64,000 nucleotides of DNA from assembly GCF_003324565.1 (NCBI RefSeq), contig NZ_QOLA01000005.1, positions 248,001-312,000 on the forward strand, read 5' to 3'. The DNA is from Streptomyces sp. SDr-06. Lineage in GTDB: Bacteria; Actinomycetota; Actinomycetes; Streptomycetales; Streptomycetaceae. A program made the translations under genes and the position numbers. Shown piece after piece: positions 7,153 to 18,114 of this stretch (positions are counted from its first letter, which is position 1; the number at the start of each line of letters is the position of its first letter). The notes under the pieces are model-generated. The model was not told the origin of the DNA and searched no databases. It saw only the letters and a list, made by a program, of their open reading frames with translations.

Positions 7153-9834
7153 TCAGGCGGGCTTGAAGGTGGCGAAGAGGGCGGCCAGGGTCTGCTGCGT
7201 CTCCGGCTTCGACCAGTCCGCGTCCTTGGCCGAGAACATGATTCCGTAGCCCTGGGTGGGGCCCACGACGAAGCCCCGGTCCACGGAGTGGTACCTGGCC
7301 CCGCTGTCGTCGTCGAAGGTGAACTCCCAGTCGGCCGCGAGCCAGCCCCGGTAGTCCACCGCGGCTATCTTCACCCGCTTGTAGCCCGACCGCGTCATGG
7401 ACGACTCCTGGTTCGTCCAGTCCTGCACCGGGTTCGACTTGGGGGTGTCGGTCCAACCGATCAGCAGGCGCTGCCCGTTGGGCCCGGTGAAACGGGCGCC
7501 CCCGTCGTCGGTCGTCTTGTACGCCCAACCCGGGGGCAGGCCTATGGAGAAGCCCTGGCTCGACTTGTAGGGCGTGGTGGCGGGACCGCCCGTGGCCCCG
7601 CCCTTGTTCCCGCCGGTACCGGCACCCGTGTCATCGCCGGTGTTGTCGTCGCCCTTGCCGTCGCCCTGTCCGGCCGTGGCCGGGGAGCCGTTGCCCGACG
7701 GGGTGGCCCCGTCCGACGACTGCTGCCCACCGCTTCCCTTCTTGCTGCTCACCGGGGAACCACCGGCGGCGGGACCGCTGGACGCCGCCTTGTCGCTCTT
7801 CGGCTTGCCTGCGGAATCGTCTCCTCCGCTGAGCGTGATGGCGAGCACCGTGCCGAGTATCGCGAGCGCGGCGACCACGGCGATGATCACCAGGGTGCGG
7901 CGAGGCACGACATCGGTGAGCGGCGCGCGCGGCGGCGGAACCGGGCCGGACGGCGACCCGGACGACCGCGCGGGCACCGCCTTGGAGCGGACGTCCCGGG
8001 CCTCCCTGGCGACCTGCGCCTTCTCCTTGGCCGACGCCTTGGCCTCGGCGGCCGCGTTGCGTACGGACTTGAGCGCGCCGCGCACCCGCTCGGCGGCCAC
8101 GTCGGTCTTCGGCTCACCGGGCAGCGGCGGCAGCGGAACCACCCGGGTCGCCTCGGGCGACACCGGTTCGGGCGCGGGCGCCGGGCGCTCGGGCGCGTTC
8201 AGCACCTCGGTGAGCAGCTTGCGGGCGGCGGCGTTGTCGAGCCGCTGCGCCGGGTCCTTGGCGAGCAGCCCGTAGATGACCTGCTCCAGCAACGGCCCCG
8301 CGTTCTTGGGCGGGTCGACCGGCTCGGTCATCACCGCGGTCAGCGTCGCGATCGCCGAGCCCTTGTCGTACGGAGGAACGCCCTCCACGCTCGCGTACAG
8401 CAGCCCGCCGAGCGACCAGAGGTCGGCGGCCGGACCGGGCTTGTGGCCGCGGGCCCGCTCGGGCGAGATGTACGAGGGCGCGCCGACCAGCATGCCGGTG
8501 GAGGTGATGGAGGGGTCGCCCTCCACCTGGGCGATGCCGAAGTCGGTCAGCACGACCCGGCCGTCCTCGGCGATCAGCACGTTGGACGGCTTCACGTCGC
8601 GGTGCAGGATGCCCTCGCGGTGCGCGGAACGCAGTACGTCGAGGATCGCGAGCCCCACCTCGGCGGCCCGGCGGGGCGTCAGCGTCCCGTCCTCACGCAC
8701 CGCTTCGGCGAGCGACTTGCCCTCGACGAGCTCCATGACGATCCAGGGCCGGTCGTCCTCGTCCACGACGTCGTAGACCGTGACGGCCGCGGTGTTGCGG
8801 ATCCGGGCGATCGCCTTGGCCTCGCGGAGGGTACGCGTGATGAGGCGGCGCTTCTCCTCCTCCTCGATGCTGGCGGGGAACCGCAGTTCCTTCACGGCGA
8901 CGGTGCGCCCGAGCGTCTCGTCGACGGCCCGCCAGACCGTGCCCATCCCGCCCCGGCCGAGCACGCCACCGAGCCGGTACCGCCCCGCGAGCAGCCGCCC
9001 TTCCCCGCCCCCCTTCCTGCCACCCGCGTCCGCACGCCCTGACGTGTCATCAGCGGCCGAGGACTGCGAGCCCGACTTCGCCGGGGCGGAGGAAGCGGCG
9101 ACCTTGGCGTCCACCCTGGGATCGGCAGAGGAGCGACCGGAGGGGGAGCCCGACTTGGCGTCACCGGCCTTCGGGGTCGGCTCAGCCTTCGGCGTCGGCT
9201 TGGGGTCCGCTGCCGCCTGAGCCGCCGCCTTGGCGTCACCGGCCTTCGGGGTCGGCTTGGCGTCGGAACCCTGGGAGCCCTCGGGGCCCTGGGAGGCAGG
9301 CCCCGACTTTGCCGACGGGTCGGCACCGGCATCGGCAGATCGGGAGCCCGGCTTGGCCGCGGTCGAAGCGTCCGCGGCGCCCGGCTTGGCCTTCGGCGCG
9401 GCGGCGTTCCGCTTCACGCCCTCGCCGTTGGCAACGGTGTCACCGGACTTGGCGACCGGCGTCCTCGGGTCCGGCTTGGCGTCGCGAGCGGCGGCACCCC
9501 GCTTCTCACCCGACGCCCCGGCACCGGCACCCGAACCGGCCTTCGCATCCTTCACTCCGGCACCCTGCGTGTCCTTCGGGGACGCCGCATCCCGCCCGGC
9601 CTCCGGCGACTCGTCCGCGCCCGGCTTCGCCACCGCGTCACCCGCACGCGAAGCCGAGCCCGCACCGGGCTCGGGCGCGGGGGCGGGCCGGTCGGCCGGG
9701 GCCGCCGCATCCGCCGGGCGCCGCCCGGACTTCGTGCCCGCCTCGCCCGAGGTGGACTCTGCGGGCGTCGACGACGCCCCCGGTTCCTGCCGCTCGTCCC
9801 GCTGGGGTTCCCGCGACTGCTCCGCCTCCGACAT
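7153..9834 (-). CDS. Membrane serine/threonine kinase with long low-complexity N-terminus
   Basis: 893-residue receptor kinase. The first ~275 residues are low complexity, dominated by Ala, Lys, Pro, Ser, Gly and Asp, with imperfect repeats of the type PTPKAGDAK and AKSGS. The kinase domain follows (about 280-545) with GRGGMG, VAVKEL, HRDVKPSN near residue 411 and DFG, all intact. A membrane helix lies at about 645-668. A Gly/Ser/Thr linker then leads to an outside domain (about 755-893) containing WEFTFDDD, which matches the WEFT strand of the sister kinases. The start chosen is ATG 9834, because AGGGG stands 4 nt before it; the frame stays open for 64 more codons upstream without a ribosome site. 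The disordered head may bind partners or be phosphorylated, which is inference. Confidence 0.94.
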   Translation of the reverse strand: MSEAEQSREPQRDERQEPGASSTPAESTSGEAGTKSGRRPADAAAPADRPAPAPEPGAGSASRAGDAVAKPGADESPEAGRDAASPKDTQGAGVKDAKAGSGAGAGASGEKRGAAARDAKPDPRTPVAKSGDTVANGEGVKRNAAAPKAKPGAADASTAAKPGSRSADAGADPSAKSGPASQGPEGSQGSDAKPTPKAGDAKAAAQAAADPKPTPKAEPTPKAGDAKSGSPSGRSSADPRVDAKVAASSAPAKSGSQSSAADDTSGRADAGGRKGGGEGRLLAGRYRLGGVLGRGGMGTVWRAVDETLGRTVAVKELRFPASIEEEEKRRLITRTLREAKAIARIRNTAAVTVYDVVDEDDRPWIVMELVEGKSLAEAVREDGTLTPRRAAEVGLAILDVLRSAHREGILHRDVKPSNVLIAEDGRVVLTDFGIAQVEGDPSITSTGMLVGAPSYISPERARGHKPGPAADLWSLGGLLYASVEGVPPYDKGSAIATLTAVMTEPVDPPKNAGPLLEQVIYGLLAKDPAQRLDNAAARKLLTEVLNAPERPAPAPEPVSPEATRVVPLPPLPGEPKTDVAAERVRGALKSVRNAAAEAKASAKEKAQVAREARDVRSKAVPARSSGSPSGPVPPPRAPLTDVVPRRTLVIIAVVAALAILGTVLAITLSGGDDSAGKPKSDKAASSGPAAGGSPVSSKKGSGGQQSSDGATPSGNGSPATAGQGDGKGDDNTGDDTGAGTGGNKGGATGGPATTPYKSSQGFSIGLPPGWAYKTTDDGGARFTGPNGQRLLIGWTDTPKSNPVQDWTNQESSMTRSGYKRVKIAAVDYRGWLAADWEFTFDDDSGARYHSVDRGFVVGPTQGYGIMFSAKDADWSKPETQQTLAALFATFKPA

Positions 9835-10691
9835 GCGTCCCCTCTGCGATTCCTGATCTTCGCCCGCGCCGGCCTCGGCCCGCGGCCTGCCGCGACCTGC
9901 CTCGTGGAGGCGGCCCGGCTCACCGCTCCGACCTGCTTGTCCTGCCGGGTGACCGACCCGCACCGGAGCCGCGCTCGAACTCGGCGTCCGCGCGAGGCCC
10001 GTAACCCGCCCTGGCAGAGCCCCCATTGTCCCTCACGCCAGGACCGGTGATGGTCCCGGGTCCGGCGTCCGCCAACTTGGCTCCGGAGGAAGGGAAGCCC
10101 GCCGCGCCGGCGCTCCGGGCACCACGCATCGCGGCGCCGGCCAGGACGCCGACCAGGACGCCGTGCGTCATCGGCACAGCGGCACCGCCCGCCGGACCCG
10201 CCCCTTCCGCCGCACGGACCGCTCCGGCCCCACGGCTCACCCAAGGCAACACCCGGCCGCCGCGCGGTGCGCCGAAAACGCGTCCGGCCCCCGGTGTCGC
10301 AACGCCCGTACACCCTCGGCCGTGCCGACCCTGTCCGCGCGGACGCGCGGACAGCGTCAGCCCGCCCCTCGGGGCGACCGTCGTGCTCCAGCTCCCCGCG
10401 GACGGCGGGCCGGGGCTCGACGACACCGCGGGCGAGCATCTGCCCGGCCTGATACGCGGGCATGGCGACCACGGCCGCCACCTCACCCTGCGCTCCCTGC
10501 CCTTCCACACCGGCGGCCTCTTGAACTACACGGCGGAGACCACCGTTCCGGTTCCACTCACCCCCGAAGAGGCCGCTCGCATCGCGCTCACCCACTCCCC
10601 CAGCCCCTCGAACTCGCTCGTTTCGACACCGAGTTCCGCCCGACGTCGCCTCGCCTCCCCGCGGCGGCGCCGTCCTCCCCGTGTGCCCGTC
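9835..10691. other. Gene-poor interval with possible degenerate coding segment
   Basis: 857 bases between the kinase start and the glpD stop. No frame has both a good start with ribosome site and a proper end. On the plus strand, about 10373-10615, one frame has protein-like composition and mostly G/C third positions (for example TVVLQLPADGG, LRSLPFHTGGLLNYTAE, PLTPEEAARIAL). It has no clear start and no stop before running antisense into glpD. It may be a remnant or frameshifted gene; I do not recognise the product. The rest probably holds the promoter of the kinase gene. Confidence 0.35.
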
Positions 10692-12398
10692 CTAGACCGG
10701 CGCGATGTCCGGCGCGCCGAGCCGGGCCGCGTCCGCCGTCAGGTCGTCCGGCTGACGCTGCGACTCGCGCTCCGCCTCCACCCGCTTCTCGTAGTGCTCC
10801 ACCTCCTTCTCGATCTGCTTGGTGTCCCAGCCGAGCACCGGCGCCATCAGCTCCGCGCACTCACGGGCCGAGCGGGTGCCCCGGTCGAAGGTCTCGATCG
10901 AGATCCGGGTCCGCCGGGTCAGTACGTCATCGAGGTGCCGGGCCCCCTCGTGCGAGGCGGCGTAGACGATCTCGGCGCGCAGATAGTCGTCCGCGGCGGC
11001 GAGCGGCTCACCGAGCGAGGGATCGGCGGTGATCAGCTCCAGGAGGTCCTCGGCCATCGAGCCGTACCGGTTCAACAGGTGCTCCACGCGCACCACATGG
11101 AGGCCGGTCCTCGCCGCGATCCTGGCCCGCGCGTTCCACAGCGCCTTGTACCCCTCGGCGCCGAGCAGCGGGGTGTCCTCCGTGACGCAGGCCGCGACGC
11201 GCTGATCCAGGGCGTGCACCGCCTCGTCGACGGCGTCCTTCGCCATCACCCGGTACGTCGTGTACTTGCCGCCCGCCACGACCACAAGACCCGGCACCGG
11301 ATGCGCGACGGTGTGTTCGCGCGAGAGCTTGCTGGTGGCGTCGGACTCCCCGGCGAGCAGCGGTCGCAGACCCGCGTAGACACCCTGCACGTCGTCCCGG
11401 GTCAGCGGCACCGCGAGCACCGAGTTGACGTGTTCGAGCAGGTAGTCGATGTCGGCGCTCGACGCGGCGGGGTGCGCCTTGTCGAGGTCCCAGTCGGTGT
11501 CGGTGGTGCCGACGATCCAGTGCCTGCCCCAGGGAATGACGAAGAGGACGGACTTCTCGGTCCGCAGGATCAGCCCGGTATTCGAGTGGATCCGGTCCTT
11601 GGGCACCACCAGGTGGATGCCCTTCGAGGCCCGTACATGGAACTGCCCCCGCTCCCCGATCAGCGCCTGGGTGTCGTCGGTCCACACCCCCGTCGCGTTC
11701 ACCACCTGCTTGGCACGGACCTCGTACTCCCCGCCCGCTTCTCCATCCTGCACCCTGGCACCGACAACGCGTTCGCCCTCGCGCAGGAAGCCCACCACCC
11801 TGGCCCGGTTGGCGACCTGTGCGCCGTACGAGGCCGCGGTGCGCACCAGCGTGGTCACATAGCGGGCGTCGTCCATCTGCGCGTCGTAGTACTGCAAGGC
11901 CCCGACCAGGGCGTCCTTCTTCAACGCGGGCGCGACGCGCAGCGCGTGGCGCCGGCTCAGGTGACGGTGCGTCGGCAGTCCTCTGCCGTGCCCGGACGAC
12001 ACGGACATCGCGTCGTAGAGCGCCACGCCCGATCCGGCGTAGAGCCGCTCCCAGCCCTTGTGCTGCAAGGGGTATAGGAACGGAACCGGTTTGACCAGGT
12101 GCGGGGCGAGCCGTTCGAGAAGCAGTCCGCGCTCCTTGAGGGCTTCGCGCACGAGGGCGAAGTCGAGCATCTCCAGATAGCGCAGCCCGCCGTGGATCAG
12201 CTTGCTGGAGCGGCTGGACGTGCCGGACGCCCAGTCCCGCGCCTCGACCAGGCCGGTGGTCAGGCCCCGGGTCGCCGCGTCGAGGGCCGTGCCCGCTCCG
12301 ACCACCCCCGCGCCCACGACCAGCACGTCCAGCTCGCGTTCGGCCATGGCGGCGAGCGCCTGTGCGCGCTGCTCGGGTCCCAGTGTCGCTGTCCTCAC
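10692..12398 (-). CDS. glpD: Aerobic glycerol-3-phosphate dehydrogenase
   Basis: FAD enzyme of 568 residues that oxidises sn-glycerol 3-phosphate to dihydroxyacetone phosphate and passes electrons to the quinone pool at the membrane. The dinucleotide-binding motif GAGVVGAG is at about 29-36. Further family signatures are SSRSSKLIHGGLRYLE and GGKYTTYR, and the C-terminal DAO_C-type helical region is present. The start is GTG 12398, with GGGAGG six bases before it; an upstream in-frame ATG (12488) has no such site. The gene is isolated, with no glpK or glpF beside it, so it probably serves general glycerol and lipid turnover. A divergent gene starts 234 bp away, so the space between may hold two promoters. 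Confidence 0.95.
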   Translation of the reverse strand: MRTATLGPEQRAQALAAMAERELDVLVVGAGVVGAGTALDAATRGLTTGLVEARDWASGTSSRSSKLIHGGLRYLEMLDFALVREALKERGLLLERLAPHLVKPVPFLYPLQHKGWERLYAGSGVALYDAMSVSSGHGRGLPTHRHLSRRHALRVAPALKKDALVGALQYYDAQMDDARYVTTLVRTAASYGAQVANRARVVGFLREGERVVGARVQDGEAGGEYEVRAKQVVNATGVWTDDTQALIGERGQFHVRASKGIHLVVPKDRIHSNTGLILRTEKSVLFVIPWGRHWIVGTTDTDWDLDKAHPAASSADIDYLLEHVNSVLAVPLTRDDVQGVYAGLRPLLAGESDATSKLSREHTVAHPVPGLVVVAGGKYTTYRVMAKDAVDEAVHALDQRVAACVTEDTPLLGAEGYKALWNARARIAARTGLHVVRVEHLLNRYGSMAEDLLELITADPSLGEPLAAADDYLRAEIVYAASHEGARHLDDVLTRRTRISIETFDRGTRSARECAELMAPVLGWDTKQIEKEVEHYEKRVEAERESQRQPDDLTADAARLGAPDIAPV

Positions 12399-12632
12399 GG
12401 CTTGCCTCCCGTTGATCGGGGTGATCCCGCAGACCGGGTGGTCTGGCTCACAACCTCGATTCTGGACGGGACCACCGACATCGGCCACCGCCTGTGGACA
12501 ACACTCGGGTTGCCTCGGCCTCCCAATGCCGCAAAACAGTCATATTTCCTCCTAGTCTGACATTCCGCACGCCCATTCTGTCCACAGGGCTTGCGCTCCA
12601 TGTCCCCTCCGGCTAAGGGAAAGGACGGCCAC

Positions 12633-13877
12633 ATGCCCGCAGACCTCGCCGTCATCGGACTCGGCCACCTGGGCCTGCCCCTCGCCCAAGCCGCCGTCGC
12701 CGCCGGCATCCAGACGGTCGGCCACGACACGGATCCGCGTGCCGTCGCGGAACTCAACGCCGGGCGCACCCCCCTCGACGGCTCCCTCACCCCCGCCGAC
12801 CTGCGCCGGATGCTCGCGGGAGGCTTCCACACCACGACCGACCCGGCCGAGCTCGGCCGGGTGCGTACCGCCGTCATCTGCGCCCCCACCACGCTCGGCC
12901 CCGACCGCACCCTCGACCTCGGCGCGGTCGCCGCGGCCGCCCGCGCGCTGGCCGGGCGGCTGCGTCCGCACACCACCGTCATCCTGGAGTCGGCCGGACA
13001 CCCCGGCACCACCGAGGAGTTCCTGCGCCCCCTGCTCGAAGAGGGCTCGGGACTGCGGGCCGGGCGCGACTTCCACCTCGCCTACTCGCCCAGCCGCACC
13101 GACCCCGGCAACCGCACCCACACCTTCGCCGCGACCCCGAAGGTCATCGGCGGGCTCACCCCGGCCTGCACGGAGTCGGCCGCCGCGTTCTACGGCCGCC
13201 TCACCGACAAGGTGGTCCGCGCCCGGGGGCTGCGCGAGGCCGAGATGTCCCAGCTCCTCGAAACCAACTTCCGGCACGTCAACATCGCCCTGGTCAACGA
13301 AATGGCCGTGCTCTGCCACGACATGGGCATCGACTTCTGGGACGTCATCCGCTGCTCGGAGACCAAGCCGTTCGGCTTCCAGGCCTTCCGGCCCGGGCCG
13401 GGCGTCGGCGGCCACGGCATCCCGCTCGACCCGGCCCCGCTGCCCTACGCGGGCCTGCGCATGGTCGGTCTCGCTCGCGAGATCAACGCGCACATGCCGA
13501 GCTACGTCATCCAGCGCTCCACCACGCTCCTGAACGAGCACGGCAAATCGGCCCGCGGCGCCCGCGTCCTGCTGCTCGGCGTGACCTACAAACCCGACTC
13601 GGCCGACCAGGCGGGCTCCCCCGCCCACGAGATCGCCGGTCGCCTGATGGATCTGGGCGCGCAGATCACGTACCACGACCCCCATGTCCCCACCTGGCGC
13701 GTGCGCGACCAGCCGGTGCCGCGCGCGGACTCGCTCTACGAGGCGGCCGCCCACGCCGATCTGACGGTGCTGCTCCAGCACCACCGCACGTACGACCTCC
13801 AGGGCCTGGCGGTCAAGGCCCAGCTCCTCCTGGACACGCGCGGCGCGACCCCGGCGGGAGCCGCGCACCGGCTGTGA
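12633..13877 (+). CDS. Nucleotide-sugar dehydrogenase homologue lacking catalytic residues
   Basis: 414-residue member of the UDP-glucose/UDP-ManNAc dehydrogenase family (WecC-like by its GPGVGGH and IALVNEMA signatures). It has an N-terminal NAD-binding fold (AVIGLGHLGLPLA, about 5-17) and a C-terminal UDP-binding domain. Family members oxidise a sugar C6 hydroxyl to a carboxylate through a catalytic cysteine. Here the cysteine position in GVGGHC is glycine 262 (GVGGHGIP), the catalytic lysine position in AEMxK is glutamine 207 (AEMSQLLETN), and the usual ST-PPGT loop reads SAGHPGT. It is therefore probably not a normal dehydrogenase; a binding, regulatory or altered catalytic role is possible. 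The start is ATG 12633 with AAAGGA 7-8 nt before it. The gene lies divergent to glpD. Confidence 0.88.
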   Translation: MPADLAVIGLGHLGLPLAQAAVAAGIQTVGHDTDPRAVAELNAGRTPLDGSLTPADLRRMLAGGFHTTTDPAELGRVRTAVICAPTTLGPDRTLDLGAVAAAARALAGRLRPHTTVILESAGHPGTTEEFLRPLLEEGSGLRAGRDFHLAYSPSRTDPGNRTHTFAATPKVIGGLTPACTESAAAFYGRLTDKVVRARGLREAEMSQLLETNFRHVNIALVNEMAVLCHDMGIDFWDVIRCSETKPFGFQAFRPGPGVGGHGIPLDPAPLPYAGLRMVGLAREINAHMPSYVIQRSTTLLNEHGKSARGARVLLLGVTYKPDSADQAGSPAHEIAGRLMDLGAQITYHDPHVPTWRVRDQPVPRADSLYEAAAHADLTVLLQHHRTYDLQGLAVKAQLLLDTRGATPAGAAHRL

Positions 13878-13966
13878 AAAGCCTGTGGGCGCGCGGCTCG
13901 CGGCTGCTAACCTGCGGCGTTCGCTTGTCGCACAGTCGTGCGTTTTCGTCCCAGGGGGGACCATCC

Positions 13967-14461
13967 ATGAGCCAGCCCGTCACGCCGCCACCTCAGCCCA
14001 CCGGCCCGCAGCCGGAGTTCGGATACCCGGCGGCCCCCGTGGCCCCGACCCCGCCGCGGCGCGGCAACCTGGTGGCGGGCGTGCTCGCGGGCTTCGCCGC
14101 CGCCGTCGTCACCGGCCTGGCCTACGGCCTGATCACCGGCTCCATCGAGCGGCAGTTCGGCTACGCGGCCTTCGGCATCGGCTTCGCGGTGGCCGTCGCG
14201 GCCTTCAAGGCCGGCGGGCGCAGCTTCTGGCTCTTCGTGATCTCGGCGCCCCTGGCCGTCGGCGCCACGTTCTTCGGGCAGCTGCTCGCGGTCGCGATGA
14301 TCGAGACCAAGGACACGGCCGAGTCGGTCACCGACGTGTTCCTCAGCCACTTCGGCCTGCTGCTCGACGCGTGGTCCTCCGACCAGAGCATCCTGCGGTA
14401 CGCCTTCCTCGTACTCGCCGTCGTCGGCGCCTGGGCGGGGGCCAGCCGCGCGACCGAGTAG
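13967..14461 (+). CDS. Small integral membrane protein
   Basis: 164 residues. A proline-rich cytoplasmic lead (about 1-40, many PPP and PTP groups) is followed by about four hydrophobic segments, the first being LVAGVLAGFAAAVVTGLAYGL. A charged stretch lies between the third and last segments. I do not recognise a functional family. The start ATG 13967 follows CAGGGGGGACC. The gene begins 89 bp after the sugar dehydrogenase homologue on the same strand, so they may share a transcript. The transcript should stop at the strong hairpin just downstream. Confidence 0.8.
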   Translation: MSQPVTPPPQPTGPQPEFGYPAAPVAPTPPRRGNLVAGVLAGFAAAVVTGLAYGLITGSIERQFGYAAFGIGFAVAVAAFKAGGRSFWLFVISAPLAVGATFFGQLLAVAMIETKDTAESVTDVFLSHFGLLLDAWSSDQSILRYAFLVLAVVGAWAGASRATE

Positions 14462-14471
14462 CGCCACGGAA

Positions 14472-14508
14472 GAAGGGCCCGTACCGCTCGTCGCGGTACG
14501 GGCCCTTC
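14472..14508. terminator. Bidirectional hairpin terminator
   Basis: Perfect 15-bp inverted repeat (14472-14486 with 14494-14508; arm GAAGGGCCCGTACCG) around a 7-base loop. It lies between the convergent ends of the membrane protein gene and guaB3. Like most Streptomyces terminators it has no long T run. Confidence 0.85.
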
Positions 14509-14548
14509 CTCATGTCCGTGCCCGTACGGGCGGGACGCGGTGCGAACC

Positions 14549-15673
14549 TCAGCGCTTGTGCTGGGCGTCCGCCACCGTGACCTCGACCCGCTGGAACTCC
14601 TTGAGCTCGCTGTAGCCGGTCGTCGCCATCGAGCGGCGCAGGGCGCCGAACAGGTTCATCGAACCGTCCGGGGTGTGCGAGGGACCGGTGAGGATCTCCT
14701 CGGTGGTCCCGACGATGCCCAGGTCGACGAGCTTGCCGCGCGGCACGTCCTCGTGGACGGCCTCCATGCCCCAGTGGTGGCCCTTGCCGGGCGCGTCCGT
14801 GGCACGGGCCAGCGGGGAGCCCATCATCACCGCGTCGGCGCCGCAGGCGACGGCCTTCGGGATGTCGCCGGACCAGCCGACGCCACCGTCCGCGATGACG
14901 TGCACATAGCGACCGCCGGACTCGTCCATGTAGTCGCGGCGCGCCGCGGCGACATCGGCCACGGCGGTGGCCATCGGCACCTGGATGCCGAGCACGTTGC
15001 GCGTGGTGTGCGCGGCGCCGCCGCCGAAGCCCACCAGGACGCCGGCCGCGCCGGTGCGCATCAGGTGCAGGGCCGCGGTGTACGTGGCGCAGCCGCCGAC
15101 GATGACCGGGACGTCCAGCTCGTAGATGAACTGCTTCAGGTTGAGCGGCTCCGCGGCGCCCGAGACGTGCTCGGCCGAGACGGTGGTGCCGCGGATGACG
15201 AAGATGTCGACCCCCGCGTCCACGACCGCCTTGGAGAACTGGGCGGTGCGCTGCGGGGAGAGCGCGGCGGCGGTGACCACACCGGAGTCGCGCACCTCCT
15301 TGATGCGCTGCCCGATCAGCTCTTCCTTGATCGGCGCCGCGTAGATCTCCTGGAGGCGGCGGCTCGCGGTGGCCTCGTCCAGCTGGGCGATCTCGTCGAG
15401 CAGCGGCTGCGGGTCCTCGTAACGGGTCCACAGCCCCTCGAGGTTCAGCACGCCGAGGCCGCCGAGCTCGCCGATGCGGATCGCCGTCTGCGGCGAGACC
15501 ACGGAGTCCATGGGGGCGGCCAGGAAGGGCAGCTCGAAACGGTAGGCGTCGATCTGCCAGGCGATCGAGACCTCCTTCGGGTCCCGGGTGCGCCGGCTCG
15601 GGACGATGGCGATGTCGTCGAACGCGTACGCCCTGCGGCCGCGCTTGCCGCGCCCGATCTCGATCTCAGTCAC
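14549..15673 (-). CDS. guaB3: GuaB3 family IMP dehydrogenase-related protein
   Basis: 374-residue TIM-barrel protein of the IMP dehydrogenase/GMP reductase superfamily, without the CBS pair found in GuaB. The conserved start region (RGKRGRRAYAFDDIAIVPSR) and the loop VGGCATYT are typical of the actinobacterial GuaB3 group. That group has been annotated as IMP dehydrogenase, but its reaction in actinobacteria is less certain than that of GuaB. The start GTG 15673 has GGGAAAGG about 10 bases before it. It lies downstream of guaB on the same strand, 107 bp apart, but a hairpin between them suggests separate control. Confidence 0.92.
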   Translation of the reverse strand: MTEIEIGRGKRGRRAYAFDDIAIVPSRRTRDPKEVSIAWQIDAYRFELPFLAAPMDSVVSPQTAIRIGELGGLGVLNLEGLWTRYEDPQPLLDEIAQLDEATASRRLQEIYAAPIKEELIGQRIKEVRDSGVVTAAALSPQRTAQFSKAVVDAGVDIFVIRGTTVSAEHVSGAAEPLNLKQFIYELDVPVIVGGCATYTAALHLMRTGAAGVLVGFGGGAAHTTRNVLGIQVPMATAVADVAAARRDYMDESGGRYVHVIADGGVGWSGDIPKAVACGADAVMMGSPLARATDAPGKGHHWGMEAVHEDVPRGKLVDLGIVGTTEEILTGPSHTPDGSMNLFGALRRSMATTGYSELKEFQRVEVTVADAQHKR

Positions 15674-15728
15674 GTTGTGTGGGCCTTTCCCTCTACGTCT
15701 GCATGCTCCAGTATCCCCGACATACGAG

Positions 15729-15765
15729 CGAGGGGCGGCCCCGGGAACTCCCGGGCCGCCCCTCG
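15729..15765 (-). terminator. Hairpin terminator downstream of guaB
   Basis: GC-rich inverted repeat with arms CGAGGGGCGGCC (15729-15740) and GGCCGCCCCTCG (15754-15765). The inner stem is formed by CCGGG and CCCGG with one bulged base. It stands just beyond the TAA of guaB and before the guaB3 start. Confidence 0.75.
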
Positions 15766-15780
15766 TCGCGTGCTGCGGAC

Positions 15781-17439
<1,659 letters not shown>

Positions 17440-18114
17440 CTACTGCTCGGCGAGGGCCCGCAGCCTGCTCAGGGCGCGGTGCTGGGCGACCCGGACCGCG
17501 CCCGGCGACATGCCGAGCATCTGGCCGGTCTCCTCGGCGGTGAGGCCGACGGCGACCCGCAGCACCAGGAGTTCGCGCTGGTTCTCGGGAAGGTTGGCGA
17601 GCAGCTTCTTGGCCCATTCCGCGTCGCTGCTGAGCAGCGCGCGCTCCTCGGGGCCGAGCGAGTCGTCGGGCCGCTCCGGCATCTCGTCGGACGGCACCGC
17701 GGTCGAGCCGGGGTGGCGCATCGCGGCGCGCTGGAGGTCGGCCACCTTGTGCGAGGCGATGGCGAAGACGAAGGCCTCGAAGGGGCGCCCGGTGTCGCGG
17801 TAGCGCGGCAGCGCCATCAGGACGGCGACGCAGACCTCCTGCGCGAGGTCCTCGACGAAGTGGCGAGCATCACCCGGCAGCCGGTTGAGCCGGGTGCGGC
17901 AATAGCGCAGAGCGAGGGGGTGGACATGCGCGAGCAGATCGTGCGTCGCCTGCTCGTCGCCGTCGACAGCACGGTGGACGAGTGCACCGATGACCCCGTG
18001 GGCCGCAGCCTCGTCGTCGCGCATCGATCCATGGTGCCCCGGCGCCGCCCCGTCCGCGGCACCGCGTCCGTAGTTGTGCACCGAAGCGTTATGAGCGGGT
18101 GCGCCGGAACTCAT
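17440..18114 (-). CDS. shbA: ECF-type RNA polymerase sigma factor, ShbA-like
   Basis: 224-residue sigma-70 family protein. Region 2 spans roughly 90-135 ([20 protein letters not shown], then [13 protein letters not shown]). Region 4 lies near the C-terminus ([24 protein letters not shown] in two parts, then [17 protein letters not shown]). Its position between guaB and bldM is that of ShbA. Work in Streptomyces griseus showed ShbA transcribes hrdB, the principal sigma factor gene, so it would set vegetative transcription capacity. The assignment rests on synteny and family. The start is uncertain: ATG 18114 is preceded by a GGAGGGGGG run; a second in-frame ATG at 18024 (MRDDE) has a weak site but would remove an unconserved-looking head. 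Confidence 0.88.
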   Translation of the reverse strand: MSSGAPAHNASVHNYGRGAADGAAPGHHGSMRDDEAAAHGVIGALVHRAVDGDEQATHDLLAHVHPLALRYCRTRLNRLPGDARHFVEDLAQEVCVAVLMALPRYRDTGRPFEAFVFAIASHKVADLQRAAMRHPGSTAVPSDEMPERPDDSLGPEERALLSSDAEWAKKLLANLPENQRELLVLRVAVGLTAEETGQMLGMSPGAVRVAQHRALSRLRALAEQ

